Positions 5,914-5,974 of a stretch of DNA of 5,974 nt are shown piece after piece. Location of the stretch: positions 1 through 5,974 of the forward strand of contig CACZQX010000213.1 in NCBI GenBank assembly GCA_902783445.1, read 5' to 3'. Position numbers and translations under genes: made by a program. Within the stretch, counting starts at the first letter, position 1. Each line of letters opens with the position of its first letter. The notes beneath the pieces were generated by a model. The model ran no database searches. It was not told where the DNA came from and was given only the letters and a program-made list of their open reading frames with translations. Source of the stretch: an uncultured Lachnospiraceae bacterium. GTDB taxonomy: Bacteria; Bacillota; Clostridia; Lachnospirales; Lachnospiraceae.

Positions 5914-5974
5914 TTTTGCGGATTCCGCATTTTTGTTCGATACAGATTAAATTGTGCCGACAGTGTTGGCACAA
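5692..5974. other. Stretch upstream of the riboswitch promoter without a supported gene
   Basis: Apart from the weak 80-codon minus-strand frame and two inverted repeats (5917-5929 and 5952-5974), I see nothing interpretable here. There is no tRNA-like cloverleaf, no transposase fragment and no convincing plus-strand gene. The octamer CATTTTTG occurs twice around the first inverted repeat. Confidence 0.4.
5952..5974. repeat. Near-perfect 23-bp palindrome at the window edge (terminator or operator candidate)
   Basis: TTGTGCC and GGCACAA form perfect 7-base arms. Inside them ACA/TGT also match, leaving only positions 8 and 16 and the centre unpaired. As minus-strand RNA it makes a GC-rich hairpin followed by TTTAAT, so it could end a gene lying beyond the right edge. 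As DNA it is symmetric enough to be a dimeric protein-binding site. The window ends exactly at its last base, so flanks on one side are not visible. Confidence 0.5.

Overview
The window suggests a low-to-medium-GC Gram-positive anaerobe of the Clostridia. It has purine-rich Shine-Dalgarno sites before nearly every gene, sigma-A-like promoters, and a NimA-like flavoprotein, a free-standing HMA protein and an SMR exporter of types common in gut Clostridia. Every gene I can support is on the minus strand, so the region reads from high to low coordinates. I cannot name the genus.

The right end (about 5330-5974) is the most interesting part. A good promoter (5663-5691) drives a structured leader (5567-5641). 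The leader has two hairpins whose loops can pair with each other, and the second hairpin doubles as an intrinsic terminator. I read it as a guanidine-IV (mepA-motif) type riboswitch. It precedes an SMR gene of the Gdx/SugE guanidinium-exporter type, which has lost about 38 codons from its middle and is out of frame (5330-5544). The pseudogene's original stop codon sits one base before the start of an intact pyridoxamine 5'-phosphate oxidase/NimA-like flavoprotein (4852-5328). The two were probably a coupled operon, and the switch may now control only the flavoprotein. Beyond the promoter there is an 80-codon frame with no ribosome binding site and a near-perfect 23-bp palindrome at the window edge.

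The middle holds two separately promoted genes. One is a 74-residue HMA metal-binding protein (4485-4709), probably transcribed from a promoter at 4806-4834. The other is a 569-residue AMP-forming acyl-CoA synthetase-like enzyme (2704-4413), with a TTGAAT-17-TATAAT promoter and a strong downstream hairpin.

The left end is a secreted class-3-like lipase of at least 816 residues (1-2450) that runs off the window. It has a signal peptide, a GHSRG nucleophile motif and a long C-terminal region I do not recognise. An extracellular lipase beside an acyl-adenylating enzyme could serve fatty-acid scavenging, but a terminator separates the two and the link is inference.
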